A stretch of 64,000 nucleotides of DNA from JBHENC01 sp046262295 (GCA_046262295.1 JBHENC010000003.1:186001-250000), one strand, 5' to 3'. Shown: positions 44,371 to 53,792, numbered from the stretch's first letter. Notes: generated from the letters alone by a model not told the origin. Program-made: numbers and translations.

Positions 44371-45510
44371 ATGTTCGACCAATTCACTCTCGGCATTGAA
44401 GAAGAGTTTCAAATTGTTGACCCGCAGACGCGCGAACTGCGCTCACACGTCTCCGAATTTCTGGAAGAAGGCCGGATGATTCTGGGCGAGCAGATCAAGC
44501 CCGAAATGATTCAATCCATGATTGAAGTCGGCACGGGCATCTGCCGCAACATACAGGAAGCGCGCACGGACATCTCGCGTCTACGCGGGATTATCTCGGC
44601 GCTCGCGCGCAAAAAAGGTTTGGAGATTGTCGCCGCTTCGACTCATCCAATTTCGCACTGGCAAGATCAGAAGATTTCCGATGACGCCCGCTATGAAGTA
44701 ATCGTCGAAGAGATTCAGATGGTCGCGCGCTCGCTTTTAATCTTCGGCCTGCACGTACACGTCGGCGTCTCCGATCCAGACCGCGCGATTCACATCATGA
44801 ATGCCGCGCGCTATTTTCTGCCTCATATGCTGGCTCTTACAACTTCATCGCCGTTCTGGTTGGGACATAACACGGGACTCAAATCTTATCGCTCGGAAGT
44901 CTTCAAGAAATTTCCGCGCACGGATATCCCGGATCACTTCGATTCGCACGCCGCCTTTCAACGCTATGTCGAACTGCTGGTAAAAACCGGCTGTATTGAT
45001 AACGGCAAAAAGATTTACTGGGACGTGCGCCCGCATCCGTTCTTCCCGACGCTGGAGTTTCGCATCTGCGATATCCCGACGCGCGTTGACGATACCATCG
45101 CCATCGCCGCGCTCTTTCAGGCCATCGTCGCCAAGCTCAGCAAACTGATTGACCAAAACTTAGGGTTTCGCCTTTACCGTAGGATGCTGGTGCAGGAAAA
45201 CAAATGGCGTGCGGTGCGCTGGGGACTCGACGGCAAGATGGTTGACTTCGGCAAACAAAAAGAAGTGCCGGTGCGCGATCTGGTGCTGGAGCTTCTGGAC
45301 TTTGTGGACGATGTGTTGGACGACTTAGGATCACGCAAAGAAGTGGAACACATCCATACGATTCTTCAGCGCGGAACTTCCGCCGACGAGCAGTTGGAGA
45401 TTTACAGAGAGACGGGAGATTTGCGCGCCGTCGTTGATCGCCTGATCGAGCGCACGATGGAGAACGTCCCGCAAGACATCAGCATGGATGCTTCAACACA
45501 CGCGATGTAG
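44371..45510 (+). CDS. YbdK-type carboxylate-amine ligase (GCS2 family)
   Basis: The ATG at 44371 has an AAGGAG site 9 nt upstream, so the six-residue longer frame is rejected. The 379-residue protein opens MFDQFTLGIEEEFQIVDP and includes the GCS2 blocks EVGTGICRNIQEAR, HVHVGVSDPDRAIHIMN and YWDVRPHPFFPTLEFRICDIPTRVDD. It belongs with YbdK and glutamate-cysteine ligase type 2, which make gamma-glutamyl amides using ATP. The partner substrates are not known. It is the last plus-strand gene of the cluster, 38 bp from the convergent amidotransferase. Confidence 0.9.
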   Translation: MFDQFTLGIEEEFQIVDPQTRELRSHVSEFLEEGRMILGEQIKPEMIQSMIEVGTGICRNIQEARTDISRLRGIISALARKKGLEIVAASTHPISHWQDQKISDDARYEVIVEEIQMVARSLLIFGLHVHVGVSDPDRAIHIMNAARYFLPHMLALTTSSPFWLGHNTGLKSYRSEVFKKFPRTDIPDHFDSHAAFQRYVELLVKTGCIDNGKKIYWDVRPHPFFPTLEFRICDIPTRVDDTIAIAALFQAIVAKLSKLIDQNLGFRLYRRMLVQENKWRAVRWGLDGKMVDFGKQKEVPVRDLVLELLDFVDDVLDDLGSRKEVEHIHTILQRGTSADEQLEIYRETGDLRAVVDRLIERTMENVPQDISMDASTHAM

Positions 45511-45548
45511 CTGCCACATAGACATCTTCGTTTGAGCCGGAGGAATCG

Positions 45549-46508
45549 TTATACGCTTGACGAGTTGATGTGCTTGAGCGATTCGCGCAGGAAATTCTCG
45601 AAGATGATGCGCCCGTCGCGCGATTCGTTCGGATGCTCCCAACGTGTCGCGCGGTCTTTGCTCCAATCCTCGAAAGATTTTTCGAGATGAAACTGCACCG
45701 TATAGATAAGCTGCCCGCCGGTGCGCTTGACCATCATTTGATTGCGGCAGAGATACGCCGTCGCCAGCATCTCGAAGCCTTCGGGCACGTGGTCGAGTTG
45801 TAGCCCGTGATTCTGCCAGACGCGCAAGATGCGTGCTTCCGTCGTATAGTCTTGCCAGATGCCTGATTCGTCGTTGTCAATTCCATTAAAGATCGGATCG
45901 TCCGGCGCAGTGATGCGTATAAAGCGATACTGGTATTCGCAGGCGCGATTATCTCTGTGTTCGTGCTGTTCCTGATTATCCAGCGTGACGACTCGCGCCC
46001 CGAAACTCAAGCCGACCAGTTGATGCCCGCCGCAGATGCCGAGCACAGGCGTTCGTGTCTCCCGCACGAAACGCCCGAAGCTTTCGATAATACCGGGATG
46101 ATAAAAATCGAAATCGCTTAATGTGCCGCTCAACACGATGGCCTGCGGTTGAAACTTCTTTGCCGCCGCCGCCACTTCCGAGACGTGAGCAATCTCCAGT
46201 TCAGGATGCTTTACGAGCCGCTCGACATTATGAAGAATATTGTTGAGCGCCAGCCGCGATATCTCCCGCTCTCGATTGAGACGCGCGGTTGCCGTGCGCC
46301 CCCATTCTTCTCGCGCCACATCGGAGATGTCGCTATCCTCGCGCAGCAGATTATTGACGACGAGCACGCGCGCCTCTTCGATGCGCTTTTCTATCGGCTC
46401 ATAACGACAAAACGCACGCTGGTTAAAAGGAAACGGCAGCGGCTCGGATGTCTCCGGCGCAGCGGTCACGGGCGCGTCGGCATTAACAATCTGTTGTTCT
46501 TCTATCAT
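45549..46508 (-). CDS. Class I glutamine amidotransferase-like protein
   Basis: The 319-residue protein has a long helical N-terminal part (about 30-110) and a class I GATase domain: PQAIVLSGTLSDFDFYHPG, the nucleophile C159 in VLGICGGHQLVGLSFG, and the H274/E276 pair in YTVQFHLEKSFEDW. Amidotransferases of this type take ammonia from glutamine, or cleave gamma-glutamyl bonds as peptidases. There is no fused synthase. It converges with the YbdK gene, and together they could make and edit gamma-glutamyl compounds, which is inference. It starts 35 bp after the next unknown gene's stop. Confidence 0.82.
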   Translation of the reverse strand: MIEEQQIVNADAPVTAAPETSEPLPFPFNQRAFCRYEPIEKRIEEARVLVVNNLLREDSDISDVAREEWGRTATARLNREREISRLALNNILHNVERLVKHPELEIAHVSEVAAAAKKFQPQAIVLSGTLSDFDFYHPGIIESFGRFVRETRTPVLGICGGHQLVGLSFGARVVTLDNQEQHEHRDNRACEYQYRFIRITAPDDPIFNGIDNDESGIWQDYTTEARILRVWQNHGLQLDHVPEGFEMLATAYLCRNQMMVKRTGGQLIYTVQFHLEKSFEDWSKDRATRWEHPNESRDGRIIFENFLRESLKHINSSSV

Positions 46509-46543
46509 CTCGGAAAAATTCCAATTAGCAAAAGCGTTTACGG

Positions 46544-47116
46544 TCAGGGGCGGCGCTGCTTCGTATTTTGATTAAATTGTGGCCGTGAGCTTCCCGCACC
46601 GGCCTGCGAAATTTCGTTACGCGCCTCGCCGATAAGCTGCGCGCGCAGGCGTGAACGGAAAGCCGTTGTGCGTTCGGCGGCGAGATGTTCGACCAAGAGC
46701 AGCAATCTGTGCCACGCCAGTTCCAGCTCATCCGCGATGCGCGAAATTTGCGTGATGTCGTAGGGCAGGGCAACCTCCGCGTTACCCGTCCGCGCGAATG
46801 CCGCGAGATATCTGGCTGTTGCCAGATCGGGACACATAATCCGGCGGCGTCCTATCTTTAGTTCAACGCCGAGCAGTGTGTGCTGCACTTGGACGCCGCT
46901 TTGCCTGCGCGATAATTGAAGATGAAAGGCGCGCGTTCGCAGCGGCAGAATGCGCGCAGTATAAATACGCGGCAGCCACATCTCGCCGAGTTCTTCTTTT
47001 ATTTGTGTTGCGAGCTGGGCAAGGGAAGCCGTGCGCGCCGGTGTTTGCATCGCTCCGGTTAAAGCTGGATCGAAATTTGGAATCGGGTTGAATTCGTTCG
47101 TCGTAAAACCATTCAT
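46544..47116 (-). CDS. Protein of unknown function
   Basis: Using the ATG at 47116 the product has 190 residues (a GTG five codons upstream is possible). It has no signal peptide or membrane helix. The middle is beta/alpha (YTARILPLRTRAFHLQLSRRQ, HTLLGVELKIGRRRIMCPDLATARYLAAFA), the end a helix (ISRIADELELAWHRLLLLVEHLAAERT) and a Gln/Arg-rich tail. I do not recognise it. It lies 55 bp after nuoN, in the same direction, and 35 bp before the amidotransferase gene, which suggests a joint message. Confidence 0.55.
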   Translation of the reverse strand: MNGFTTNEFNPIPNFDPALTGAMQTPARTASLAQLATQIKEELGEMWLPRIYTARILPLRTRAFHLQLSRRQSGVQVQHTLLGVELKIGRRRIMCPDLATARYLAAFARTGNAEVALPYDITQISRIADELELAWHRLLLLVEHLAAERTTAFRSRLRAQLIGEARNEISQAGAGSSRPQFNQNTKQRRP

Positions 47117-47171
47117 AATTCTAAACTGCACTGGAAGCGAAGGCGCGCCGCCGCGTCAGGAAATCATCGCT

Positions 47172-48749
47172 TCAACGCGATGCGGCGACCGCCGTGCTCT
47201 TGCCTGTGCGAAAAGCGTCGAGCACTTGTCCCGGAAAAATACCGAGGTAAAAGACGCCTAGCACCGTGATAAGCAGAACCGCTGCAATGCTCGCAGGCAC
47301 AAGCGGCGCGCGCCATTCGCTCGTGCGTTCGCGGAAAAACATTACCACAATCAGCCGTAAATAGTAGTAGACGGAGACGGCGGAATTCAGCACGCCGATG
47401 ACCACAAGACCGTAGTAGCCTTGATTCAGGGCGGCGCGAAAAACCATTATCTTGCCCATGAATCCGGCTGTCAAAGGCATCCCGAGCAGGCTCAGTAGAA
47501 ACAGCGAGAGCGCGAAAGCGAGGACGGGCGCGCGGAAACCTATGCCGTTGTAATCTTCTATTTCGGTGCGGCGATCATTGACGCGCGCCAGAATCGTGAC
47601 GATGGCGAACGCGCCCAGATTCATCACCGCATACGTCAGCATATAAAATGCGACCGCCGCCAGCGCATCGTTTCTTTGCGCAGCATCGGCGCTTGCGCCC
47701 GCCGCGACGAATCCCACCAGCGCGTATCCGGCGTGCGCGATGGACGAATACGCGAGCATCCGCTTGACGTTCGATTGCACGATGGCGGCGACGTTGCCGA
47801 CCGTCATCGTGAGTATGGCGAGCACCACGAGCATCTGCACCCATGCGTCGTGGACGAGTCCGGCGGCGCTTGCGGAAGCGGCGACAAACGGAAACGCGAA
47901 CACAAAGACGCGCAGGAACGAGGCGAATCCGGCGGCCTTCGGCCCCGCCGCCATAAACGCCGTGACGGGCGTCGGCGCGCCTTCGTAAACATCCGGCGTC
48001 CATACATGAAATGGAGCCGTCGCCACCTTGAAACCGAATCCGACGAGAAGCATCGCCGTGCCCGCAAAGAGTAGCGGCGGATACTGCGCGACGTTCGATG
48101 TCAGGCGTTCGGCAATCAGCGTGATGTTGGTCGTTCCGGCCAATCCGGTGGCGGTTGATGTCGCGCCGTAGATGAGCGCGATGCCGTAAAGCAGAAAGGC
48201 CGAAGAGAACGATCCCAGTATAAAATATTTAAGCGATGATTCGTTCGAGCGCAAATCCGCGCGGCGAAAGCCGGCCATCACGTAGGTTGCGATGGAGAGA
48301 ATCTCTAAGCCCAGAAAGATGATGACGAGATCGTTGCCGGACGCCATCAACAGCATCCCGGAGGTGGCGAACATCAGCAGCGAATGAAACTCGCCCGCCG
48401 GAAGTTGCTCGCCTTCAATCCAGACCATCGAGATCAACACCGTCAACGCCGAGACAAGCAGAAAGATCAAGCTGAAACTAAGGCGCATCTTGTCCAGCAC
48501 GATCATACCGTTAAAGGCCGTGCTTATGTTGGCGTCCGACGACGTTGCCGCCCACATAGAGATGCACGCGATTGCGCCCGCCGCGAGTCCGGCCAACGAG
48601 AGGCCGCCCGTTATCCAACGCTGGTTGGGACGCACGAAGGCATCCAGCAGCATCACGATCACGCCCGCCAGCGCGACGATTATCTCCGGCATAATCAGCC
48701 GGAAATTAATGTCTAAAGAAAGCGTCTGTAAAGCTAAAGATAGAATCAT
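47172..48749 (-). CDS. nuoN: NADH-quinone oxidoreductase subunit N
   Basis: The 525-residue antiporter-like membrane subunit of complex I has about 14 predicted helices and the family core: FATSGMLLMASGNDLVIIFLGLEILSIATYVMAGF with the key Glu, FKVATAPFHVWTPDVYEGAPTPVTAFMAAGPKAAGFA, and VQSNVKRMLAYSSIAHAGYALVG. It carries one of the proton channels of the membrane arm. Last nuo gene of the operon. It lies 15 bp after the TlpA-type gene. Confidence 0.96.
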   Translation of the reverse strand: MILSLALQTLSLDINFRLIMPEIIVALAGVIVMLLDAFVRPNQRWITGGLSLAGLAAGAIACISMWAATSSDANISTAFNGMIVLDKMRLSFSLIFLLVSALTVLISMVWIEGEQLPAGEFHSLLMFATSGMLLMASGNDLVIIFLGLEILSIATYVMAGFRRADLRSNESSLKYFILGSFSSAFLLYGIALIYGATSTATGLAGTTNITLIAERLTSNVAQYPPLLFAGTAMLLVGFGFKVATAPFHVWTPDVYEGAPTPVTAFMAAGPKAAGFASFLRVFVFAFPFVAASASAAGLVHDAWVQMLVVLAILTMTVGNVAAIVQSNVKRMLAYSSIAHAGYALVGFVAAGASADAAQRNDALAAVAFYMLTYAVMNLGAFAIVTILARVNDRRTEIEDYNGIGFRAPVLAFALSLFLLSLLGMPLTAGFMGKIMVFRAALNQGYYGLVVIGVLNSAVSVYYYLRLIVVMFFRERTSEWRAPLVPASIAAVLLITVLGVFYLGIFPGQVLDAFRTGKSTAVAASR

Positions 48750-48764
48750 TGGTTAAAGGGCTTT

Positions 48765-49352
48765 CTACTTTACGCTGCCGGTTTTTGCCACGCCCGTTTC
48801 CGCCGCCAGCAATTTATCGAAGCGCGCCCGCAAAAAAGTTTTGTACTTCTCCGGCGACGCGCTCATCCCGAATTGTTTGGCGGTTAGAGTGCCGTTCTTA
48901 TCGTACAGGAGAACCAGCGGAAGGCGCACGCGCGTCGAAAATTGCGCGTAGGTAAACTTCGTCGGATCGCGCAACACAGGAAACGTCAGCTTGTTCGCTT
49001 TCGCAAATCCGCGCAAGTCTTTGTCCGTTGCCTCTTCCGGGCTTTCGATGCTAATCCACAAAAACTTTACGGGCTGGTTCTTGTACTCTTTCTTTAATTC
49101 TTCGAGCGCGCGCAATTCTTCAGAGCAGGGCTGACACCACGTCGCGCCGAAAGAGACGAGCACCACGTCGCCGCGCATCTTTGCGAGATCGTAAGTCTTG
49201 CCGTCTACGCCCTTCAGCGCGATCAAGGCAGGCGCTTCTTCTTCAGCGCGCTGTTGTGGGCGCGGTTGTTGCGCCGTCGCGCGCGTTGAAAGAAATGGCG
49301 CGAAGATTATTGCTGCGGCGAGAAGCGGAAGTAAAGCTTGTAACTTTCTCAT
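48765..49352 (-). CDS. TlpA-type thioredoxin-fold protein
   Basis: The 195-residue protein has a signal peptide (about 1-26, LLPLLAAAIIFAPFLSTRATA) and a thioredoxin/redoxin domain: VLVSFGATWCQPCSEEL with the redox CxxC (WCQPC), FPVLRDPTKFTYAQFSTRVRLPLVLLYDKNG. TlpA/ResA proteins reduce periplasmic disulfides, often in cytochrome assembly. It is squeezed between nuoM (8 bp) and nuoN (15 bp), so it must be transcribed with them; this context is not standard for nuo operons. Confidence 0.88.
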   Translation of the reverse strand: MRKLQALLPLLAAAIIFAPFLSTRATAQQPRPQQRAEEEAPALIALKGVDGKTYDLAKMRGDVVLVSFGATWCQPCSEELRALEELKKEYKNQPVKFLWISIESPEEATDKDLRGFAKANKLTFPVLRDPTKFTYAQFSTRVRLPLVLLYDKNGTLTAKQFGMSASPEKYKTFLRARFDKLLAAETGVAKTGSVK

Positions 49353-49360
49353 AAACTCTA

Positions 49361-51010
49361 TTAATGCGAAGCAGTTTCCTGTAAATCGTTTGGTGTTGCA
49401 ATTGCCGCCGCTGTGAATGATCCGCCGCTTTCCGGTGCGGCGACGCGCGCACGGACGGCGTTGACGCTGGCACGCGCGCGGTTTAGAAACGGCGCGGGAT
49501 AAACGCCCATGTAAAGCATCAGAAACAGTAGCGGCACAAGCAGCCCGATTTCGCGCCCGTTCAAGTCTGAAAGATGCGCGTTCGCTTTATTGGTCAGCCG
49601 CCCGAAGACGACGCGCTGTAACATCCACAGCATATAGACGGCCGCCCAAATAACGCCCGTCGCCGCAAACATCGCCGCGATCCATGAATAGCGAAAGCCT
49701 GACAGCCAAGTGCCGAGCAGAATAAGAAACTCGCCGACGAAGCCGTTCAGAAACGGCAGCCCGATTGACGAAAGCGACGCGAAGACGAAGAACGTAGAGA
49801 AAAGCGGCATCTGCGTGGCGAGTCCGCCGAAGTCCGAGATCATGCGCGTGTGGCGTCGTTCATAAATCATGCCGACGATTAGAAAGAGCGCGCCCGTCGA
49901 GACACCGTGATTGAGCATCTGGTAAAGCGCGCCCTGCATTCCCTGTTCCGTGAAAGAGAAAAGGCCGAGCACGACGAATCCCATATGGCTGACGGACGAA
50001 TACGCGACAAGTCTTTTCACGTCCGGCTGCACCATCGCCACGAGCGCGCCGTAGATAATGCCGATGATGGAAAGCACGATGATGACGGGCGCGAAATAGC
50101 GCGCGGCGGTCGGAAAGAGTGCGAGATTAAAGCGCAGCAATCCGTATGTACCGAGTTTTAGTAGCACGCCCGCGAGAATCACGGAGCCTGCGGTCGGGGC
50201 TTCGGTGTGCGCGTCCGGCAGCCATGTGTGAAATGGAAAGAGTGGAACTTTAATAAAGAACGCGAGCGCGAACGCTAAGAAAATCCAGTATTCCGCACGC
50301 GGGGCGCGTGTTGCGAGCGAGCCGCCCGCACGCATCGCCGCGAGAATCACTGTGTAGTCGAAAGTATTGTAAAGAAAATAGAGCGCGATAATGCCGACGA
50401 GCATCAGCAAACTGCCGATGGCCGTGTAGATGAAAAACTTCGTCGCCGCATAGATACGCCGCTCGCCGCCCCAGATGCCGATAAGGAAAAACATCGGTAC
50501 GAGCGACGCTTCAAAGAAGAGATAGAAAACGAGCAGATCGAGCGAAACGAAGACGCCGGTCATCGCGCCTTGAAGTGCCAGCAGAAAAGCGTAAAAGGCG
50601 AGCGGGCGTTTTTCGACGGCGTGCCAGCTCGAAAGAATAGCAATCGGCATCAAAAACGTCGTCAGCAGCACCAGCCACAAACTGATTCCGTCAATCCCGA
50701 CATGATAATGTGCGCCAATCGCGCCGATCCAAGAACGGTCGAATTCGTAAAAGAAGCCTGCCGCTGATCTAGCTCCGCCGCCATCGCTCAACAGCAACAG
50801 CGAGAGCGCAAAGGTCAGCAGCGAGAAAAGCAGCGCGATGGTGCGATATTGATTGCCGCCGCTGACGGCATGATGTTGATGATCGCCAACGTCATCATGC
50901 GTGGCTTGCGTCTCGTCGGCGCGGGCGGGCGCGATAAAACTGTAACCGACCATCACGAGCGCGCCGACGACCGGAAGCAGTATTAAGATTGTGAGCAGAG
51001 ATTGCTGCAT
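49361..51010 (-). CDS. nuoM: NADH-quinone oxidoreductase subunit M
   Basis: The 549-residue antiporter-like subunit of complex I shows ISLWLVLLTTFLMPIAILSSW, the Glu-bearing helix LLVFYLFFEASLVPMFFLIGIWGG, FFIKVPLFPFHTWLPDAHTEAPTAGSVILAGVLLKLGTYG and VQPDVKRLVAYSSVSHMGFVVLG. It has about 14 helices and lies 5 bp after nuoL. It pumps protons in the membrane arm. Confidence 0.96.
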   Translation of the reverse strand: MQQSLLTILILLPVVGALVMVGYSFIAPARADETQATHDDVGDHQHHAVSGGNQYRTIALLFSLLTFALSLLLLSDGGGARSAAGFFYEFDRSWIGAIGAHYHVGIDGISLWLVLLTTFLMPIAILSSWHAVEKRPLAFYAFLLALQGAMTGVFVSLDLLVFYLFFEASLVPMFFLIGIWGGERRIYAATKFFIYTAIGSLLMLVGIIALYFLYNTFDYTVILAAMRAGGSLATRAPRAEYWIFLAFALAFFIKVPLFPFHTWLPDAHTEAPTAGSVILAGVLLKLGTYGLLRFNLALFPTAARYFAPVIIVLSIIGIIYGALVAMVQPDVKRLVAYSSVSHMGFVVLGLFSFTEQGMQGALYQMLNHGVSTGALFLIVGMIYERRHTRMISDFGGLATQMPLFSTFFVFASLSSIGLPFLNGFVGEFLILLGTWLSGFRYSWIAAMFAATGVIWAAVYMLWMLQRVVFGRLTNKANAHLSDLNGREIGLLVPLLFLMLYMGVYPAPFLNRARASVNAVRARVAAPESGGSFTAAAIATPNDLQETASH

Positions 51011-51015
51011 ATTTT

Positions 51016-53370
51016 TTATCTAACGAATGAATGAATGCCGAAATAAGCGAAGTAGCCGATGACGGCGAGCGCGCCGAACAGAATAATCGCCGCGTAGCTA
51101 CGCACGAAACCGTATTGCAGATAGCGCACGACGGAGCCGACTCCGGTGATGCTTCTGCCCAGCCCGTTAACGATGCCGTCAATCACCGCGACATCGAAAA
51201 TCTTCCATAACCCTTCGCGCGATCCGGCGTTAATCGGATTGACGATTGTCGCATCATAGACTTCGTCAATGTAATATTTATGCTCAAGCAGGCGCGGCAT
51301 TTCGCGCAGAGGTCTCTTCTGAAAGAGCGCCCATCCCAGACCGATTCCGGCGAGCGCGATCAAGACGGAGATGCCTGTAAATAAACGTTCATCGCGCAAC
51401 TCGTCAGGCTTCGGCACGCGCTCCGCCGGATGTTCGCCCTGCTTTCCTTCACCGACAGACAAAGGCGCTGCGCCGTCCGTTTCCTGCGGCTTCGGCGAAA
51501 GCCATTCCACTTCATTCGCTTTGCCGTGTTCGCCTGTGCCGTGCGCGAGGCTCGTCTCCGGCACGTGCATGATGGCAGGCTCGAGCGTTTGCTCGAAATA
51601 GTTCGGCACATTCAGCCCTACGAAACTGCTTAAGGCATACGGCACGCCGAGCAAGCCGCCGAAAGTCGAAAGCACCGCGAGGATAATGAGCGGAACCGTC
51701 ATCGTCCAAGGCGATTCGTGCGGCACTTGTCCTGGCGCAAGGCCGTGATGCTCTTCGTGTGCGTCCATCGAGTCGTCATGATGCGCAGCAGTTGACGCTG
51801 CGCCGACGTGATCGCCCGGTTCGTGATGCGGGCGGTCTCCGGCGGAAGCTCTTTGCGCGTCGTGCGGTTTTTCGCCGATACTGTAAGCGTGCGCGTGTGC
51901 TTCGTCGGCTTCGCCGCCCGCGTGCGCTTCCTTGAAACGATCCGTTCCCCAGAAGGTCATCACCATCAAGCGCGTCATGTAGACGGCGGTTATCAACGCC
52001 GTCACTGCGCCGACGAGCCAGAGAGCTTTGCCTAATCCTTCCGGCACTTGCCCGCCGACGCTCCATGTCTTCCATAGTATTTCGTCTTTCGAGAAGAACC
52101 CCGCGAAGATCGGCACACCGCAGATGGCGAGCCAGCCGGTCAGCATCGTCGCAAAAGTTATGGGCAAATATTTCTTCAAGCCGCCCATGCGCCGCATATC
52201 CTGCTCGTGGTGCATTCCGTGTATGACGGAGCCGGAGCCTAAGAATAGCAGCGCTTTGAAAAAGGCGTGCGTCATTACGTGAAAGATCGCGGCGACGAAC
52301 GCACCCATGCCGCACGCGAGCATCATGTAGCCGAGTTGCGAGATGGTCGAATAAGCTAGAACCTTCTTGATGTCGTTTTGGGCGAGGCCGATGGTCGCGG
52401 CAAAGAGCGCCGTGCCCGCGCCGATGACGGCGACGATCACCATTGCGGTCGGCGCGTGCGTGTAAATCGCCGAACAGCGCACGATCATGTACACGCCCGC
52501 CGTGACCATCGTCGCCGCGTGAATCAAAGCCGAGACGGGCGTCGGCCCCGCCATCGCGTCCGGCAGCCACACGAACAGAGGAATCTGCGCGCTCTTTCCC
52601 GTCGCACCGATGAACAACAATACGGCGATTGACGTGATGCCGCCCGCCACAATCGCGCCCGCTGTGAAGGGATCAACGGCCATCGCGCCAATCGTCTTGA
52701 GCGCGCTGGTCACACCCAATTCCGGCTTGTCGAAAAAACTGATCGAAGCCTTGCCCGCCGCCGCCGTTAAAAAGAAGACGAGCATCACGCCGAGCACCAC
52801 GCCCCAATCGCCGACGCGGTTGGCGATGAATGCTTTCTTCGCCGCATCGCCCGCTTCGCCTCTGTCCGTGTAATAGCCGATCAATAGATACGAACACAGC
52901 CCGACGCCTTCCCAGCCGACGAACATCAATAAAAAATTGTCCGCGAGCACGAGCGTCAACATCGAGAACATGAACAGATTGAGATAGGCGAAGAAGCGAT
53001 AAAAACCTTTATCGCCGTGCATATAGCCGGTCGCAAAGACGTGTATCAGCAAGCCTACGAAGGTGATAAAGCAGGCGTAGATGCCGCTCAAGCGATCCAT
53101 TGCGAGGCCGAAGTCGGCGCGGAAATCGCCTACCTGAATCCACGTCCATAGATGATTGAGCATCGGCGTCGTGTTTTCCGCATCGCCGATGTGCAGCGCG
53201 CCGCCCGGCTTGAACGCGACGATAAACGCGACGACCATCGCAACGCCGATTGACGCGCACGCCACCGTTCCGACAAACGCTTCATTGCGCACGCGCCGCC
53301 CGATCAGCCAGTTAATCGCCGCGCCCGCCAGCGGCGCAAAGATAATCAAATAAAGCGGATTCTGTGTCAT
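51016..53370 (-). CDS. nuoL: NADH-quinone oxidoreductase subunit L, with a His-rich insertion
   Basis: This 784-residue protein is the largest antiporter-like subunit. It contains FMVGWEGVGLCSYLLIGYY-like FVGWEGVGLCSYLLIGYY, AQIPLFVWLPDAMAGPTPVSALIHAATMVTAGVYM and LGLAQNDIKKVLAYSTISQLGYMML-like AQNDIKKVLAYSTISQLGYM. Between helices, at about residues 465-545, lies a hydrophilic His/Asp/Glu-rich loop (HAGGEADEAHAHAY, HHDDSMDAHEEHHG) and another charged loop at 590-640, which make it longer than the usual 610-650 residues. The long lateral helix HL should lie in the C-terminal part. The start codon sits 3 bp past a heptad repeat and has no Shine-Dalgarno. Confidence 0.95.
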   Translation of the reverse strand: MTQNPLYLIIFAPLAGAAINWLIGRRVRNEAFVGTVACASIGVAMVVAFIVAFKPGGALHIGDAENTTPMLNHLWTWIQVGDFRADFGLAMDRLSGIYACFITFVGLLIHVFATGYMHGDKGFYRFFAYLNLFMFSMLTLVLADNFLLMFVGWEGVGLCSYLLIGYYTDRGEAGDAAKKAFIANRVGDWGVVLGVMLVFFLTAAAGKASISFFDKPELGVTSALKTIGAMAVDPFTAGAIVAGGITSIAVLLFIGATGKSAQIPLFVWLPDAMAGPTPVSALIHAATMVTAGVYMIVRCSAIYTHAPTAMVIVAVIGAGTALFAATIGLAQNDIKKVLAYSTISQLGYMMLACGMGAFVAAIFHVMTHAFFKALLFLGSGSVIHGMHHEQDMRRMGGLKKYLPITFATMLTGWLAICGVPIFAGFFSKDEILWKTWSVGGQVPEGLGKALWLVGAVTALITAVYMTRLMVMTFWGTDRFKEAHAGGEADEAHAHAYSIGEKPHDAQRASAGDRPHHEPGDHVGAASTAAHHDDSMDAHEEHHGLAPGQVPHESPWTMTVPLIILAVLSTFGGLLGVPYALSSFVGLNVPNYFEQTLEPAIMHVPETSLAHGTGEHGKANEVEWLSPKPQETDGAAPLSVGEGKQGEHPAERVPKPDELRDERLFTGISVLIALAGIGLGWALFQKRPLREMPRLLEHKYYIDEVYDATIVNPINAGSREGLWKIFDVAVIDGIVNGLGRSITGVGSVVRYLQYGFVRSYAAIILFGALAVIGYFAYFGIHSFVR

Positions 53371-53373
53371 GTG

Positions 53374-53464
53374 TTTTACAGTTTTGAGTTTTCAGTTTTG
53401 AGTTTTCAGCCAAAGCGTTTTGCTTGAAACTGAAAACCGAAAACTGAAAACTGTAAACTCAAAG
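53374..53464. repeat. Heptad-repeat hairpin, CAGTTTT/GAGTTTT type
   Basis: Two perfect alternating pairs CAGTTTT, GAGTTTT (53379-53406) face an inverted arm with ACTGAAA, ACCGAAA, ACTGAAA, ACTGTAA and ACTCAAA (53429-53464). The right arm overlaps the nuoK stop codon (53459), and the left end is close to the nuoL start (53370). Confidence 0.88.
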
Positions 53465-53764
53465 TTTCAGCATACTCGCGTCGTCAACGTCGAGTGATTC
53501 GCGGTTGCGGAAAATGGCGATGATGATGCCGAGTCCGACCGCCGCTTCCGCTGCTGCGACCGTCATCACGATAAAAACGAAGAGTTGTCCGGTCACGTCG
53601 CGGAAGTAGCTTGAAAAGGCGACGAACGTGAGATTGACGGCGTTGAGCATCAGCTCTATGCACATAAACATAGAGATGATGTTGCGTTTGATGAGCACGC
53701 CCGCGACGCCGATGGTGAACAGCACGGCTGAAAGCGTCAAATACCAAGAGAGCGGAATAATCAT
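53459..53764 (-). CDS. nuoK: NADH-quinone oxidoreductase subunit K
   Basis: The 101-residue protein has three membrane helices, starting IIPLSWYLTLSAVLFTIGVAGVLIKRN, and the two conserved acidic residues in FMCIELMLNAVNLTFVAFS and AAAEAAVGLGIIIAIFRNRES used in proton transfer. Its last codons (MLKL and stop) lie in the heptad repeat. It follows nuoJ by 28 bp. Confidence 0.96.
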   Translation of the reverse strand: MIIPLSWYLTLSAVLFTIGVAGVLIKRNIISMFMCIELMLNAVNLTFVAFSSYFRDVTGQLFVFIVMTVAAAEAAVGLGIIIAIFRNRESLDVDDASMLKL

Positions 53765-53792
53765 TTTAATTCGTGCCTCGATCCGGCGTCTG

